6,361 nt of DNA from Nitrospira lenta (GTDB lineage: Bacteria > Nitrospirota > Nitrospiria > Nitrospirales > Nitrospiraceae), in the NCBI GenBank assembly GCA_945906715.1, contig CAMDRK010000159.1, forward strand, positions 1 through 6,361, in the 5' to 3' direction. The position numbers and the translations under genes are program-made. Shown in pieces: positions 5,934 through 6,361 of this stretch. Position 1 is the first letter of the stretch. Each line of letters starts with the position of its first letter. The notes beneath the pieces were generated by a model. That model was not told the origin of the DNA, ran no database searches, and saw only the letters and a program-made list of their open reading frames with translations.

Positions 5934-6361
5934 ATGGCGCTAGGACGGACAGCTCTTCGTGCGCTCGCTGGCAAGGCGAACAGTTTTCTAGTAACGCCAG
6001 GGAGCGTACGGCACTTTCACATCGAACTGAGTAGCCGATACCGGTGGTATGTCGCGCCTATTCGCCTGGCGCTGGTTGCGCTAAGCGGGATCATAGGGAT
6101 CACAATCCTTTGGAGTGTGATCCAGACCGTAATGACCCTGCGTGACCGGCAGGACATGCAAGCAAGCCTCGATAAGGTTCGCATGCAAGATCATCAGCTC
6201 CTTGCCCAGGCCCAGCAGGAGGGCATCGATCTCTCCGGGCCGTCATTGCAGCAGTTGCCTGCTGAAGTCAGCTTAGCGAACCAGCTGCTCACGAAACGGC
6301 ATTTTTCCTGGACGCAGTTTCTGTCCGCTCTTGAAGCGGCCATTCCCCAGCATGTGTCGAT
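5934..6361 (+). CDS. pilN: PilN-like inner-membrane alignment protein, 3' partial
   Basis: The frame is open from the ATG at 5934 to the right edge, giving 142 codons plus 2 bases. A basic N-terminal tail of about 40 residues precedes one membrane segment at about 41-67 (APIRLALVALSGIIGITILW at its core). A coiled-coil-like stretch rich in Gln follows at about 69-96. The stretch ANQLLTKRHFSWTQFLSALE (115-134), then AAIPQHV, matches the conserved PilN segment with sW..fL..L...iP. In T4P and hybrid T2SS, PilN spans the inner membrane, binds PilM through its cytoplasmic tail and PilO in the periplasm. The canonical INLLP motif is absent; IELSSRYR at 30-37 occupies its place just before the membrane segment. 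AGGAG at 5918-5922 lies 11 bases before the start. A pilO-like gene is expected downstream but is outside the window. Confidence 0.78.
   Translation, partial: MALGRTALRALAGKANSFLVTPGSVRHFHIELSSRYRWYVAPIRLALVALSGIIGITILWSVIQTVMTLRDRQDMQASLDKVRMQDHQLLAQAQQEGIDLSGPSLQQLPAEVSLANQLLTKRHFSWTQFLSALEAAIPQHVS

Overview
The window is one stretch of a type II secretion / type IV pilus-type (T2SS/T4P) assembly locus. Every gene I can support reads on the plus strand. It fits a Gram-negative-type bacterium: there are prepilin-like pseudopilins, an outer-membrane-style lipoprotein with a LysM domain, a GspF platform protein, a GspE ATPase, and PilM/PilN-like proteins. The moderate-to-high GC, the gene order, the PilM/PilN-type partners and the DPxTG pseudopilins remind me of Nitrospirota (Nitrospira) or related lineages. 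That assignment is an inference from style, not from a marker gene.

Layout. Positions 1-468 hold the 3' part of a pseudopilin gene cut by the left edge. Positions 443-844 hold a complete second pseudopilin that overlaps it. From 853 (or 838) to 1719 there is a lipoprotein with a long coiled coil and a C-terminal LysM domain. gspF (pilC-like) lies at 1764-2975. Next comes a 222-bp gap, most of it occupied by a striking period-9 tandem/inverted repeat (2987-3163). gspE (pilB-like) lies at 3198-4925, a PilM-like gene at 4929-5930, and a PilN-like gene starts at 5934 and runs off the right edge. Apart from the 44-bp gap before gspF and the repeat-filled gap before gspE, the genes overlap or nearly touch, so they look like one operon.

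How the parts work together (family knowledge). GspE hydrolyses ATP in the cytoplasm and drives the membrane platform protein GspF. PilM and PilN, and presumably a PilO-like protein beyond the edge, form the alignment complex that replaces GspL/GspM. The pseudopilins polymerise into a short periplasmic fibre. The LysM lipoprotein could tether the outer membrane or a secretin to peptidoglycan, which is inference.

The most unusual element is the gap between gspF and gspE. It carries 19 nine-base units: six CTGGTNNNT-like units on the plus strand, then thirteen on the minus strand. Six units at each end pair as 54-bp arms at 44/54 identity around a 69-bp A/C-rich loop. Other points worth a second look are a degenerate MshEN-like tandem motif at the GspE N-terminus, apparent loss of canonical motifs in both PilM- and PilN-like proteins, and a four-cysteine pseudopilin.
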